Shown: positions 7,528 through 16,768 of the stretch, piece after piece
How the letters are laid out: each line of letters begins with the position of its first letter
Numbering within the stretch: the stretch's first letter is position 1
From: Sphingomonas citri
Lineage (GTDB): Bacteria > Pseudomonadota > Alphaproteobacteria > Sphingomonadales > Sphingomonadaceae
Direction of reading: 5' to 3'
Length of the DNA: 64,000 nt
Assembly (NCBI RefSeq): GCF_019429485.1
Contig: NZ_JAHXZN010000006.1
Location: 156,644 to 220,643 of the forward strand
The notes under the pieces: generated by a model
Seen by the model: only the letters and a program-made list of their open reading frames with translations
What the model was told of the DNA's origin: nothing
Databases searched by the model: none
Position numbers and translations under genes: made by a program

Positions 7528-9293
7528 GCGCGCCGCACCGTCGCGCGGAACGCCGCGCCGCCGAGCGGGGAGGGAACGATCCGCAGCGCGCCATCGAACT
7601 GCGCGATGATGTCGCGGGCGATGCCAAGCCCGAGCCCGAGCCCGTCGGGGCGCCCGGTGACGAACGGGCTGAACACCTCGTCGCCCAGCGCCGGGTCGAT
7701 CCCCGGCCCGTTGTCCGCCACGGTCAGCTCCACCCATTCCTCCCTCGTCGTCACGGTGAGCGCGACGCGCGGGTCGGTGCGCCCGGCGAGCGCGTCGACC
7801 GCGTTGTTGATCAGGTTGACCAGCACCTGCTCCAGCCGCACGCGCCCGGCGAAGACACTCGGCTGCCCCGGTGGCGGCCAGTCGAGCGCGACGCGCGCCG
7901 CGCGCAGCCGGTCGCCCACCAGCAGCCGCGTGCCGTCGATCACGTCGTCGAGCGCGATCGGCCCCGCCGTGCCGCTGCCGCGCCGGGCGAAACGGCGCAT
8001 CTCCTGCGTGATCGTGCCGATCCGCTCGGTCAGCGCCACCGCGCTGTCGAGGCTGGCGGCGACCCGCTCGGTGCGCTGCTGCGCGAGATGGTGGCGCGCG
8101 TTCTCGGCGAGCGTGCGGATCGTCGCTACCGGCTGGTTGATCTCATGCGCCAGCCCCGCGGTGATCGAGCCGAGCGAGGCGAGCCGGTTGGCCTGCGCCA
8201 GCTCCTCGCGCGCGGCGCGGAAGCGGCGGTCGGCATCCTCGCGGCGCGCCATCGCCGCGCTGAGCTCGGCGGTGCGCGCCGCCACCGCCTGCTCGAGCCG
8301 GGCGCGATCCGCCGCCGCGCGCGCGACCCGGCTGGTCCGCCACAGCCACAGCGCCGCGACCAGCGCCAGCAGCAGCACCGCGGTGGCGGTGGCGAGCCGC
8401 GCCAGATTGGCGGCGTCGCGCAGCGCGCGCGTGACGGGCACGAGGTGGAGCAGCCGCCAGCCGGGGTGTGCCGCAGGCACCGTGGTGAGGCGCAGCGGCG
8501 CGCCGCCGGGCGCGGTGACGTCGCGGCCGGTGAAGCGGTAGCCGGTCGGCGCGAGCGGGCGGTCGAGGAACTGTCCGGTGCGGCGGATCGCGGCGAGCGT
8601 CGCGGGCGGCAGCGGCGCGAGCACGTGGAGCGCGGCGCGCGGGTCGGTCGCCGCGAGCACGATGCCGCGTTCGTCGGCGAGCAGGGTCTCTCCGGGATCA
8701 TTGGCCCAGGCGCGCGTGATCGCGTCGAACTCGACCTTCACCACCACGACCCCGAGCGGGCCCGCGCCGCCGTCGATCCGCCGCGCCATGAACAGCCCGG
8801 GCCGTCCGCTGACGTTGCCGAGCGCGAAATGCTCCGCGGCGCCGTCGCGCATCGCCTGCTGGAAATAGGGGCGGAAGCGGTAATCGTGGCCGACGAAGCT
8901 CTGCGCGCCGGCGGCGTTGGAGGCTGAAACGGTGAGACCGCGCGAGTCGATCGCGTAGATCACCGGCGCGCCGGTGCGGCGCGCCAGCGAGGCGAGCTTG
9001 TCGTCGAGCCGCGTCGCCGCGCGCGAGGCGGCGCCCTGCACCAGCGCGTCGCGCAGGTCGCCATATTCGCTCAGCACGATCGGCAGCAGGCGAAATTTGG
9101 CGAGCTCGCTGTCGATCAGCCGCGCCTGCTGGCGCGCGGTGCGCAGCGCCTCGTCCTCCACCCGGTCGAGCGCGCGCTGCCGCGTCACGTGCGCCGCGGC
9201 GAGGTAGAACAGCGCGCCGAGCAGCACGACCGCGAGCGCGGCGAGCAGCAGACCGGGGCGACGCGGCGGGAACACGCGTGCGGGATACCGCAT
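7524..9293 (-). CDS. DctB-like sensor histidine kinase
   Basis: 589 residues with two membrane segments (about 14-36 and 270-295) flanking a long periplasmic sensor with a double-Cache/PAS-like fold (DSRGLTVSASN, FVGHDYRFRPYFQQAM are typical of DctB sensors). These are followed by a coiled coil, a dimerisation/phosphoacceptor domain with LAHEINQPVATI (histidine about 383), and an ATPase domain with N (NLINNAVDAL), G1 (DNGPGID) and G2 (GLGLGIA) boxes. DctB proteins sense C4-dicarboxylates; the porin and MFS organic-acid transporter next door fit that, but the ligand is inferred. The start at 9293 is chosen directly before the first membrane segment. Confidence 0.9.
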   Translation of the reverse strand: MRYPARVFPPRRPGLLLAALAVVLLGALFYLAAAHVTRQRALDRVEDEALRTARQQARLIDSELAKFRLLPIVLSEYGDLRDALVQGAASRAATRLDDKLASLARRTGAPVIYAIDSRGLTVSASNAAGAQSFVGHDYRFRPYFQQAMRDGAAEHFALGNVSGRPGLFMARRIDGGAGPLGVVVVKVEFDAITRAWANDPGETLLADERGIVLAATDPRAALHVLAPLPPATLAAIRRTGQFLDRPLAPTGYRFTGRDVTAPGGAPLRLTTVPAAHPGWRLLHLVPVTRALRDAANLARLATATAVLLLALVAALWLWRTSRVARAAADRARLEQAVAARTAELSAAMARREDADRRFRAAREELAQANRLASLGSITAGLAHEINQPVATIRTLAENARHHLAQQRTERVAASLDSAVALTERIGTITQEMRRFARRGSGTAGPIALDDVIDGTRLLVGDRLRAARVALDWPPPGQPSVFAGRVRLEQVLVNLINNAVDALAGRTDPRVALTVTTREEWVELTVADNGPGIDPALGDEVFSPFVTGRPDGLGLGLGIARDIIAQFDGALRIVPSPLGGAAFRATVRRA

Positions 9294-9310
9294 CCGGGTC
9301 GCCGAGACCA

Positions 9311-9346
9311 CGCGGAAACTCGCGCCTCGCCGCGCGGAGAGTCGCG
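9311..9346. promoter_or_regulatory. Direct-repeat operator candidate for the two-component regulator
   Basis: CGCGGAAACTCGCG (9311-9324) and CGCGGAGAGTCGCG (9333-9346) match at 12 of 14 bases. Their starts are 22 bp apart, close to two helical turns. They lie in the 164-bp divergent region between the kinase and porin genes. I find no -24/-12 (TGGCAC-N5-TTGC) element in this region. Confidence 0.4.
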
Positions 9347-9457
9347 GAAATCCTAGGATGAGCGTGTTTTCGCCCGCCCGATCGCGGCGACGTACGATGG
9401 CCGGGAGAGCGATGGCCGCCGTCACGCCGGGTCGAGCCGCCAGCCCGTGGAGAGGTC

Positions 9458-10936
9458 ATGATACGAGTTTCACTGATGTCGAGCGCGCTGCTCGCCCCGG
9501 CCCTGCTGGCGGCGGCGCCGGCGCGGGCGCAGGCGGGCGGCGGCAAGGCCGCGCCCGCGACGCCGATCGCGTCCGAATATCCCGCCGCCGGGATCGGCGA
9601 GGGCACCGCGCAGGGCAAGTATAACGTCTCGCGCTGGGCCGAGGACTGGCGCGCCATGGCCGATGCGGACAAGCGCGACGACCCGCTCGACCGGCTCAAG
9701 TTCCTGCCGCTGACGGAGGACGGCAAGGTCTATCTCTCCCTCTCGGGCGAGATCCGCTACCGCGTCCAGGCGACCACCAACCCCGACCTGCGCGACCGCG
9801 AGGCGCAGCGACAGGAGCGGCTGCGCGTCTTCGCCGGTGCCGACCTCCACCTCGGCGAGCATGTCCGCGTCTTCGGCGAGCTCGCCAAGGCGCGGGTCGA
9901 TGGCGTCAACCTCGGCACGCCGGCGGGCAACCTGCGCAACGCGCTGACGCTGTCGCAGGGCTTCGGCGAGGTCTATGGCACGATCGGCGGCGCGTCCGTG
10001 GGCGTGCGCGCGGGGCGGCAGGAATTCTCCGACGGGCCCAACCTGCTCACCTCGGTGCGCGACGACCCCACGCTCCACTTCGTGCTCGACGGCGTCCGCG
10101 CCTATGCGCGCGGCAAGCGCGTGCGCGCCGACCTGTTCGACCTGCGCTACGTGAACTACGGCCAGCAGGGGTTGAGCGACGATCGCACCGACGGCGGGCG
10201 GCGCTTCAGCGGCGTCACCTTCGGCTATGCGCTGCCCGGCGAGGTCCTCGGCGGGTCGAAGCTGTTCTTCGATCCGTTCGTGTGGCGGCTGCGCAATCGC
10301 GCCGCGACCTCGAACGGCGCGGTCGCGCGCGAGGAGCGGATGTTCTACGGGCTCCACCTCTACGGCGACGCCGGGCCGGTGACGCTCGACTGGACGGTGA
10401 ACCACCAGCGCGGCACCTTCGGTGACCGGCCGATCCGCGCGTGGCAGGCGTTCGTGGCGCAGACCTACCGGCTGGGCGCGGCGACGAGCGCGCCGCGCGT
10501 CGGCGTCCACCTCGACTATGCCAGCGGCGGGGGCAGCTACGACGGCGGCACGCTGCGCACCGCGAGCGGGCTGTACGGCAACAACATCTATTACAGCTAT
10601 CAGCTGTTCCTGACGCCGACCAACCTGATGTCGGTCTCGCCCAACGTCTCGTTCAGCCCGGTGAAGCGGCTGCGCGTCACGGGCGAGTACACGATGGCAT
10701 GGCGCGCGACCGAGAAGGACGCGGTGTACCGCGCCTCGGGCGCCGCCTTCGCCGGCACGCAGGACGTCGCGGGCAAGCGTATCGCCGACCTGATCCGCGT
10801 CCAGGCGATCTGGGCGGTGACGCCGCGGGTGAGCGTGACAGGTCGCTACGAGCATCTGATCGCCAAGGACGCGCTGACGCGCGCTGGGTATCACAGCTCG
10901 GACTTCCTCGCCGCCTGGCTGAGCCTGCGGTTCTGA
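9458..10936 (+). CDS. Alginate-export-family outer-membrane beta-barrel porin
   Basis: 492 residues with a signal peptide (1-24, cleaved after ARAQA) and a barrel domain of the AlgE/alginate-export family. Alternating aromatic strands run to a C-terminal phenylalanine (LSLRF), the usual outer-membrane insertion signal. In sphingomonads such proteins are commonly substrate-specific porins rather than polysaccharide exporters. A GGAGAGG ribosome site lies just before the ATG. It is divergent from the sensor kinase and followed by the MFS transporter in the same direction, which suggests a two-step uptake route for an organic acid under that sensor's control. The cargo cannot be read from sequence. 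Confidence 0.8.
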   Translation: MIRVSLMSSALLAPALLAAAPARAQAGGGKAAPATPIASEYPAAGIGEGTAQGKYNVSRWAEDWRAMADADKRDDPLDRLKFLPLTEDGKVYLSLSGEIRYRVQATTNPDLRDREAQRQERLRVFAGADLHLGEHVRVFGELAKARVDGVNLGTPAGNLRNALTLSQGFGEVYGTIGGASVGVRAGRQEFSDGPNLLTSVRDDPTLHFVLDGVRAYARGKRVRADLFDLRYVNYGQQGLSDDRTDGGRRFSGVTFGYALPGEVLGGSKLFFDPFVWRLRNRAATSNGAVAREERMFYGLHLYGDAGPVTLDWTVNHQRGTFGDRPIRAWQAFVAQTYRLGAATSAPRVGVHLDYASGGGSYDGGTLRTASGLYGNNIYYSYQLFLTPTNLMSVSPNVSFSPVKRLRVTGEYTMAWRATEKDAVYRASGAAFAGTQDVAGKRIADLIRVQAIWAVTPRVSVTGRYEHLIAKDALTRAGYHSSDFLAAWLSLRF

Positions 10937-10949
10937 TGGGCACCCCGAA

Positions 10950-11092
10950 ATTCTCCCCGGCATGGGGAGGGGAGCCAGCCGCAGGCTGGTGGAGGTGGGG
11001 GCCGCAAGCGTCGCGCTTCGTGGCGAGCCCCCTCCACCACTCGCTTCGCGAGCGGTCCCCCTCCCCGCGAGCGGGGAGGATTGGCGCCGGCA
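10950..11092. repeat. Composite hairpin repeat, family D copy 1
   Basis: Contains ATTCTCCCCGGCATGGGGAG near the left end and CCCTCCCCGCGAGCGGGGAGG near the right, with inner complementary stretches (GGTGGAGGTGGGGG against CCCCCTCCACC). It fills the gap between the porin stop and the transporter start and may attenuate readthrough. Confidence 0.55.
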
Positions 11093-11131
11093 CCGACGCG
11101 CAATAAACCACCTATGACAAGGAGAGACGCC

Positions 11132-12439
11132 ATGGCCGCCGCGCCGCCTACCGCACCCGGCACCGCCCCCGTTTCCGGCCGGCTCAAGTCGATCATCGGC
11201 GGCTCGACCGGCAATCTGGTCGAGTGGTTCGACTGGTACGTCTATTCCGCCTTCACGCTCTATTTCGTCGGCCACTTCTTCCCCAAGGACGACCCGACCG
11301 CGCAGCTGCTGAGCGCCGCGGCGGTGTTCGCGGTGGGCTTCGTGATGCGGCCGATCGGGGCGTGGATCATGGGCATCTACGCCGACCGGCGCGGGCGCAA
11401 GGCGGGGCTGACCCTGTCGGTGACGCTGATGTGCACCGGCTCGCTGATCATCGCCTGCGCGCCCGGGATCGAAACGATCGGCTATGGCGCGCCCGCGCTG
11501 CTGGTGCTTGCGCGGCTGATGCAGGGCCTGTCGGTGGGCGGCGAATATGGCGCCAGCGCGACCTATCTGTCCGAGATGGCGGGCAAGGAGCGGCGCGGCT
11601 TCTTCTCGTCCTTCCAGTATGTCACGTTGATCTCGGGGCAGCTGCTCGCGATCCTGCTGCTGGTGGTGCTGCAATCGTTGATGAGCGAGGCGGCGCTGAC
11701 CAGCTGGGGCTGGCGCATCCCCTTCGCGATCGGCGCGGTGCTGGCGCTGGTGGTGTTCTGGCTGCGCCGCGGGCTGGCGGAGACGCAGAGCTTCGAGAAG
11801 GCCAAGAAGAGCGACGCGCCCAAGTCGGGCTTCGGCACGCTGCTGCGCCGCCACCCGCGCGAGACCGCGCTGGTGATGCTGCTCACCGCCGGGGGCACGC
11901 TCGCCTTCTACGCTTACTCGATCTACATGCAGAAGTTCCTGGTCAACACCTCGGGCTTCTCCAAGGAGACCGCGACCCAGATCAATGCGGTGACCTTGTT
12001 CGTCTTCATGCTGCTCCAGCCGGTCGCGGGCGGGCTGTCCGACCGGATCGGGCGCAAGCCGCTGATGGTGGCGTTCGGCGTGGCGGGCGTGCTGTTCACC
12101 TATCCGATCTTTTCCGCCCTTGAGCGGACGCGCGACGCCACCGTCGCGGGGTTGCTGGTGATGGCAGCGCTGGTGATCGTGACGGGCTATACGTCGATCA
12201 ACGCGGTGGTGAAGGCGGAGCTGTTCCCCGCGCACATCCGCGCACTGGGCGTGGCGCTGCCCTATGCGCTGGCCAACACGATCTTCGGCGGGACGGCGGA
12301 ATATGTCGCGCTGAGCTTCAAGCAGCACGGCTGGGAGCAGGGCTTCTACTGGTACGTCACGGTGATGATCGGCGTGTCGCTGCTGGTCTACCTGCGCATG
12401 CGCGACACGGGGAAGACCAGCCTGATCGCGGAGGATTGA
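11132..12439 (+). CDS. MFS transporter, metabolite:H+ symporter (KgtP/dicarboxylate type)
   Basis: 435 residues with 12 predicted membrane helices and the signature of the metabolite:H+ symporter family: N-terminal GNLVEWFDWYVYSAFTLYF, loop 2-3 motif DRRGRKAGL and the second-half equivalent SDRIGRKPLM. Members such as KgtP, ShiA and ProP carry alpha-ketoglutarate, shikimate or osmolytes, and the DctB-like sensor nearby favours a dicarboxylate. The ATG at 11132 is preferred over that at 11114 because AAGGAGAG sits at 11119-11126 at correct spacing. It follows the porin gene across a structured repeat. Confidence 0.88.
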   Translation: MAAAPPTAPGTAPVSGRLKSIIGGSTGNLVEWFDWYVYSAFTLYFVGHFFPKDDPTAQLLSAAAVFAVGFVMRPIGAWIMGIYADRRGRKAGLTLSVTLMCTGSLIIACAPGIETIGYGAPALLVLARLMQGLSVGGEYGASATYLSEMAGKERRGFFSSFQYVTLISGQLLAILLLVVLQSLMSEAALTSWGWRIPFAIGAVLALVVFWLRRGLAETQSFEKAKKSDAPKSGFGTLLRRHPRETALVMLLTAGGTLAFYAYSIYMQKFLVNTSGFSKETATQINAVTLFVFMLLQPVAGGLSDRIGRKPLMVAFGVAGVLFTYPIFSALERTRDATVAGLLVMAALVIVTGYTSINAVVKAELFPAHIRALGVALPYALANTIFGGTAEYVALSFKQHGWEQGFYWYVTVMIGVSLLVYLRMRDTGKTSLIAED

Positions 12440-12486
12440 GGGGAGGGGCGGAAGTGGTGAGCCGCCGGCGCTCCCCCCTCCACTGC

Positions 12487-12582
12487 CGTCATCCTGAGCT
12501 TGTCTCAGGATCCACTGGTAGGCAGGCGCCTCAGCCGATAGGTGCGTGGCATCGTGGATCCCGAAACGAGTTCAGGATGACG
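12487..12582. repeat. 96-bp paired-hairpin repeat, family A copy 4
   Basis: Left arm CGTCATCCTGAGCTTGTCTC..., right arm ...GAGTTCAGGATGACG, with the usual GGATCCAC/GTGGATCC inner boundary. It lies between the convergent transporter and oxidoreductase genes. Confidence 0.75.
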
Positions 12583-12634
12583 GCGGGGGAGGAGGCGAGG
12601 TCGCACTTCCCCCACTCCCTCCGCCCCCAGCGTC

Positions 12635-13636
12635 TCACGCCATCGTCAGCACGATCTTGCCGATATGATCGCCGCTCTCCATCCGCCGGTGCGCCTCGGC
12701 CGCCTGTGCCAGCGGGAAGCTGCGGTCCATCACCGGCCGGAGCTTGCCCCCCGCGGCGAAGGGCCACACCGTGCGCGCGATCTCGTCGGTGACAAGCGCC
12801 TTGAAGCCGGCGTCGCGCGCGCGCAGCGTCGAGCCGGTCAGCGTCAGCCGCCGCCGCATGATCTCGAACAGCGGCACGGTCGCACTGGCGCCGCGCTGGA
12901 CTGCGATCGAGACGTGGCGGCCGTCCTCGGCGAGGCACTGGAGGTTGCGCGGCACATAGTCGCCGCCGACCATGTCGAGCACCGCCGCGCAGCCGCGCCC
13001 CTCGGTGATGTCGCGGACGCGCGCGACGAAATCCTCGCTACGATAGTTGATCGCGTGGTCGGCGCCGAGCCGCTTCGCTGCCGCGGCCTTCTCGTCCGAA
13101 CCGACGGTGACGATGATCTCCAGTCCGAACAGATTGGCGAGCGCGATCGCCATCGTGCCGATCCCGCTGGTGCCGCCGTGGACCAGCACCGTGTCGCCCT
13201 CCATCGCGAAGGCGCGCTCGAACAGATTGGTCCACACCGTGAAGAGCGTCTCGGGCAGCGCCGCCGCCTCGACCAGCGACAGCGCCGCGGGCACGGGCAG
13301 CACCTGGCCCGCGGGCACGAGCGCGTATTCGGCATAGGCGCCGCCGGCGACGAGCGCGCAGACCGGCTGACCGAGCAGCGCCGGCTCGACCCCGTCGCCG
13401 AGCGCCACCACCTCGCCCGCCAGCTCGAGCCCGAGCACGCTCGGCGCGCCGGGGGGCGGCGGGTACTTCCCCTCGCGCTGCATCACGTCGGGCCGGTTGA
13501 CCCCCGCCGCGGCGACTCGCACCAGCAGCTCGCCCGCACCCGGCCGCGGCACCGCGCGCTCGACCGGCACCAGCACCTCCGGGCCGCCGGACTCCGCGGG
13601 ATCGATCGCCAGCATCACCTCGGGCAGGTCGGTCAT
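12635..13636 (-). CDS. NAD(P)H-quinone oxidoreductase, PIG3-type zinc-independent MDR
   Basis: 333 residues of the medium-chain dehydrogenase/reductase superfamily. An N-terminal GroES-like domain has AAGVNRPDVMQREGKYPPPPG; a Rossmann domain has the nucleotide loop VHGGTSGIGTMA (about residue 148). There is no catalytic zinc cysteine/histidine set, which fits quinone oxidoreductases of the PIG3/QOR type that reduce quinones by one or two electrons using NADPH. Length is standard. It stands alone, convergent with the MFS gene and divergent from the DUF1192 gene. Confidence 0.9.
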   Translation of the reverse strand: MTDLPEVMLAIDPAESGGPEVLVPVERAVPRPGAGELLVRVAAAGVNRPDVMQREGKYPPPPGAPSVLGLELAGEVVALGDGVEPALLGQPVCALVAGGAYAEYALVPAGQVLPVPAALSLVEAAALPETLFTVWTNLFERAFAMEGDTVLVHGGTSGIGTMAIALANLFGLEIIVTVGSDEKAAAAKRLGADHAINYRSEDFVARVRDITEGRGCAAVLDMVGGDYVPRNLQCLAEDGRHVSIAVQRGASATVPLFEIMRRRLTLTGSTLRARDAGFKALVTDEIARTVWPFAAGGKLRPVMDRSFPLAQAAEAHRRMESGDHIGKIVLTMA

Positions 13637-13767
13637 CGCTCGGGCAACCCTTTCATTCTGGCGTCTTCCCCGCCTTATGGCCGGGGCGGCGCGGGCGTCA
13701 ACGCGCGCGCCGCCGCGCGGGTTCGCCGCGACTTGACTCCGCGCCGCCCCGGTAGGACGATCCGCGC

Positions 13768-13965
13768 ATGGACCTAGACGACATCCTCGGCCCGCAGCGC
13801 GACGACCCGCTCGCCGCCCTGCTGCGCGAGGATCTCGATCGGCTCTCCGTCGCCGAGCTGGAGGCGCGCGCCGCCGCGCTGGAAGGCGAGATCGCGCGGA
13901 TCCGGCGCAAAATAGATGGCGCCGTTAACCATCGTGCAAGCGCGGATGCGCTATTCAAGCGATGA
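13768..13965 (+). CDS. DUF1192 family small protein
   Basis: 65 residues. MDLDDILGPQRDDPLAALLREDLDRLSVAELEAR is characteristic of DUF1192: an acidic start, then a coiled-coil helix (about 25-50) rich in leucine, glutamate and arginine. Function is unknown in the family. It lies 130 bp upstream of clpA, in the position where many proteobacteria carry clpS, but it shows no ClpS features. Confidence 0.8.
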   Translation: MDLDDILGPQRDDPLAALLREDLDRLSVAELEARAAALEGEIARIRRKIDGAVNHRASADALFKR

Positions 13966-14095
13966 ACGCTGGCGCACTGGGCTGGCGAACGATCGCTCCC
14001 GGTGCGGACGGCCAGCGCTTGATGCGGGGCCACTCAATCACGACATTCGTGACGATGGGCCGCGTGTCCTCACGCGGCCCGCTAGGAGTAATCTG

Positions 14096-16423
14096 ATGCC
14101 CTCATTCGCCAGCGCTCTCGAGACCACGCTGCACAAGGCGCTCGAGGCCGCTTCCTCGCGCCGTCACGAATATGCCACGCTCGAGCACCTGCTGCTCGCG
14201 CTGATCGATGACGAGCACGCCAGCCAGGTGATGTCCGCGTGCGGCGTCGACCTCGGCGAGCTCAAGACCACGGTTGCGCACTATCTCGACACCGAGCTCG
14301 GCGCGCTGCGCGTCGACGCCGCCACCGATCCCTCGCCCACCTCGGGCTTCCAGCGCGTCGTCCAGCGCGCGATCCTGCACGTCCAGTCGTCGGGTCGCGA
14401 CGAGGTGACCGGCGCCAACGTGCTGGTCGCGCTCTTCTCCGAGCGCGAGAGCTATGCGGTCTACTTCCTGCAGCAGCAGGACATGAGCCGCCTCGACGCG
14501 GTCAGCTATATCAGCCACGGCGTCGGCAAGGGCGCCGCCACCCCCGAGGCGACCAGCGTGAAGGGCGCGGCCGAGGAGGAGAAGAAGGAGAAGGCGGACA
14601 CGTCGGGCAAGAAGGGCGAGAGCGCGCTCAAGCAGTTCACCGTCGACCTCAACGAGAAGGCGAAGACCGGCAAGGTCGACCCGCTGATCGGCCGCATGGC
14701 GGAGGTGGACCGCACCGTGCAGATCCTGTGCCGGCGCTCGAAGAACAACCCGCTCTATGTCGGCGATCCCGGCGTGGGCAAGACCGCGATCGCGGAAGGT
14801 CTGGCGCGCAAGATCGTCGAGGGCGATGTGCCCGAGGTGCTCAAGCCCGCGGTGATCTACTCGCTCGACATGGGCGCGTTGCTCGCGGGCACGCGCTATC
14901 GCGGCGACTTCGAGGAGCGGCTCAAGGCGGTCGTCAACGAGCTGGAGAAGCTGCCGCACGCGGTGCTCTTCATCGACGAGATACACACCGTGATCGGCGC
15001 GGGCGCGACCAGCGGCGGCGCGATGGACGCGTCCAACCTGCTCAAGCCGGCGCTGTCGGGCGGCACGATCCGATGCATCGGCTCGACCACCTACAAGGAG
15101 TTCCGCAACCACTTCGAGAAGGACCGCGCGCTGCTGCGGCGCTTCCAGAAGATCGACGTCAACGAGCCCTCGATCGAGGACACGATCAAGATCCTCGCCG
15201 GGCTGCGCTCGGCGTTCGAGGACCATCACTCGGTCAAGTACACGCCCGACGCGATCAAGTCGGCGGTGGAGCTCAGCGCGCGCTACATCAACGATCGTAA
15301 GCTGCCCGACAAGGCGATCGACGTGATCGACGAGGTCGGCGCGATGCAGATGCTGGTGCCCCCGTCCAAGCGCAAGAAGACGATCACCGCCAAGGAGATC
15401 GAGGCGGTCATCGCGACCATGGCGCGGATCCCGCCGAAGAGCGTGTCGACCGACGACAAGAAGCAGCTCGAGACGCTCGAGACCGACCTGAAGCGCGTGG
15501 TGTTCGGCCAGAATGCCGCGATCGAGAAACTGTCGTCGGCGATCAAGCTGGCGCGCGCCGGGCTGCGCGAGCCGGAGAAGCCGATCGGCAACTACCTCTT
15601 CACCGGCCCGACGGGCGTCGGCAAGACCGAGGTGGCCAAGCAGCTCTCGACGATCCTGGGCATCCCGCTCCAGCGCTTCGACATGAGCGAATATATGGAG
15701 CGCCACTCGGTCAGCCGGCTGATCGGTGCGCCCCCGGGCTATGTCGGCTTCGACCAGGGCGGCCTGTTGACCGACGCGGTCGACCAGAACCCGCACTGCG
15801 TGCTGCTGCTGGACGAGATCGAGAAGGCGCACCCCGATTTGTTCAACATCCTGTTGCAGGTGATGGACAACGGGCGGCTCACCGACCAGCACGGCAAGAC
15901 CGTCGACTTCCGCAACGTCATCCTGATCATGACGACCAACGCGGGCGCGGCGGACATGGCGCGCGAGACGGTCGGCTTCGGCAACCTAACCCGCGAGGGG
16001 GAGGACGAGCAGGCGGTGCAGAAGATGTTCACGCCCGAGTTCCGCAACCGGCTCGATGCGATCGTGCCGTTCGGCTATCTGCCGCCCGAGGTGGTGGCGC
16101 GCGTGGTGGACAAGTTCATCCTCCAGCTGGAACTCCAGCTGGCCGACCGCGACGTCCACATCAAGCTCGACGACGAGGCCAAGAAATGGCTCACCGACAA
16201 GGGCTATGACAAGCTCTACGGCGCGCGCCCGATGGGTCGCCTGATCCAGGAGAAGATCAAGCAGCCGCTCGCCGAGGAGCTGCTGTTCGGCAAGCTGGTC
16301 CACGGCGGCGAGGTGACGGTGCGGCTCAAGGAGGGCGCGCTCTCCTTCGCGATCGAGCCCGCCGCGCCGAAGAAGCCGGGCAAGAAGAAGGGCGGCAAGG
16401 CCGCGCCGGTCGAGGCGGGCTGA
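14096..16423 (+). CDS. clpA: ATP-dependent Clp protease ATP-binding subunit ClpA
   Basis: 775-residue AAA+ unfoldase that feeds ClpP. It has a Clp N-domain (residues 2-140), a lysine/glutamate-rich linker (about 160-185), AAA module 1 with Walker A GDPGVGKT and Walker B LFIDEIH, module 2 with GPTGVGKT and [10 protein letters not shown], and a C-terminal ClpB_D2-like domain. A lysine-rich tail ([12 protein letters not shown]) ends the protein. No ClpB-type middle coiled coil is present, which separates it from ClpB. The ATG at 14096 follows AGGAGT; longer in-frame starts would add an implausible 60 residues. No clpS is found immediately upstream. Confidence 0.95.
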   Translation: MPSFASALETTLHKALEAASSRRHEYATLEHLLLALIDDEHASQVMSACGVDLGELKTTVAHYLDTELGALRVDAATDPSPTSGFQRVVQRAILHVQSSGRDEVTGANVLVALFSERESYAVYFLQQQDMSRLDAVSYISHGVGKGAATPEATSVKGAAEEEKKEKADTSGKKGESALKQFTVDLNEKAKTGKVDPLIGRMAEVDRTVQILCRRSKNNPLYVGDPGVGKTAIAEGLARKIVEGDVPEVLKPAVIYSLDMGALLAGTRYRGDFEERLKAVVNELEKLPHAVLFIDEIHTVIGAGATSGGAMDASNLLKPALSGGTIRCIGSTTYKEFRNHFEKDRALLRRFQKIDVNEPSIEDTIKILAGLRSAFEDHHSVKYTPDAIKSAVELSARYINDRKLPDKAIDVIDEVGAMQMLVPPSKRKKTITAKEIEAVIATMARIPPKSVSTDDKKQLETLETDLKRVVFGQNAAIEKLSSAIKLARAGLREPEKPIGNYLFTGPTGVGKTEVAKQLSTILGIPLQRFDMSEYMERHSVSRLIGAPPGYVGFDQGGLLTDAVDQNPHCVLLLDEIEKAHPDLFNILLQVMDNGRLTDQHGKTVDFRNVILIMTTNAGAADMARETVGFGNLTREGEDEQAVQKMFTPEFRNRLDAIVPFGYLPPEVVARVVDKFILQLELQLADRDVHIKLDDEAKKWLTDKGYDKLYGARPMGRLIQEKIKQPLAEELLFGKLVHGGEVTVRLKEGALSFAIEPAAPKKPGKKKGGKAAPVEAG

Positions 16424-16768
16424 GGGTCGGCGGACGAGGGGCGGGGGACGAGCGTTCTCCGCCGCCGTCGTGCGGGTTAAGCTCTCCTCACGCGCAACAT
16501 CGTTCCCCGGTGGAGGCCGGGGCCCAGGTAGGAAGGTGGTGGTGAGAGCCATGATCGTTCCCCCAACTGTGCCCCGGCCTCCGCCGGGGCACAGCCTTTG
16601 TGGCGGCGGCTGCGTTGCCTCGCGTTGCCTGTCGCTCGAGTGAAGCGACATAGTCTGACATCGCCGGGACAGGTGCGGCAGCGGTGCACGCTCCGTCGCC
16701 CCGAAGCGCGCAACATATGATCGCGCCGTTAACCTTCCCTTCGGGTTCGGCCTGTTACGCCGGTCGTC
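16424..16768. other. 345-bp intergenic region, no gene seen
   Basis: No credible ORF. Its centre holds the paired hairpins described separately at 16505-16592. Just before the next gene is a TTAACCTTCCC stretch, too degenerate for a CtrA site. Confidence 0.6.
16505..16592. repeat. Paired-hairpin repeat, family F (single copy in window)
   Basis: CCCCGG-TGGAGG-CCGGGG (16505-16522) and GTGCCCCGG-CCTCCG-CCGGGGCAC (16569-16592). Each is a hairpin, and the second is the reverse complement of the first with one mismatch in the shared 18 bp, so the unit can also fold as one long stem. The architecture matches families A-D with a different arm sequence. Confidence 0.65.

Noticed and set aside
9294..9457. 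Sigma-54 promoter for the porin gene
   Set aside because: No TGGCAC-N5-TTGC-like element on the porin strand; TGGCCGGGAGAG is the nearest and has the wrong second half.
9470..12328. A 952-codon open frame on the minus strand opposite the porin and MFS genes
   Set aside because: It is antisense to two well-supported genes with clear families, has a low-complexity His/Arg/Glu composition typical of G+C-rich shadow frames, and shows no domain.
13916..14095. In-frame extension of clpA to 13916
   Set aside because: It overlaps the DUF1192 gene and adds 60 residues not seen in ClpA; the ATG at 14096 has its own ribosome site.
14102..15892. Long minus-strand open frame opposite clpA
   Set aside because: Composition is shadow-like and clpA on the other strand has all AAA+ motifs.
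16725..16745. CtrA site before the GGDEF gene (TTAACCTTCCCTTCG)
   Set aside because: The second half-site has two mismatches (TTCG), so it is weaker than the CHAP-gene site and not distinguishable from chance.
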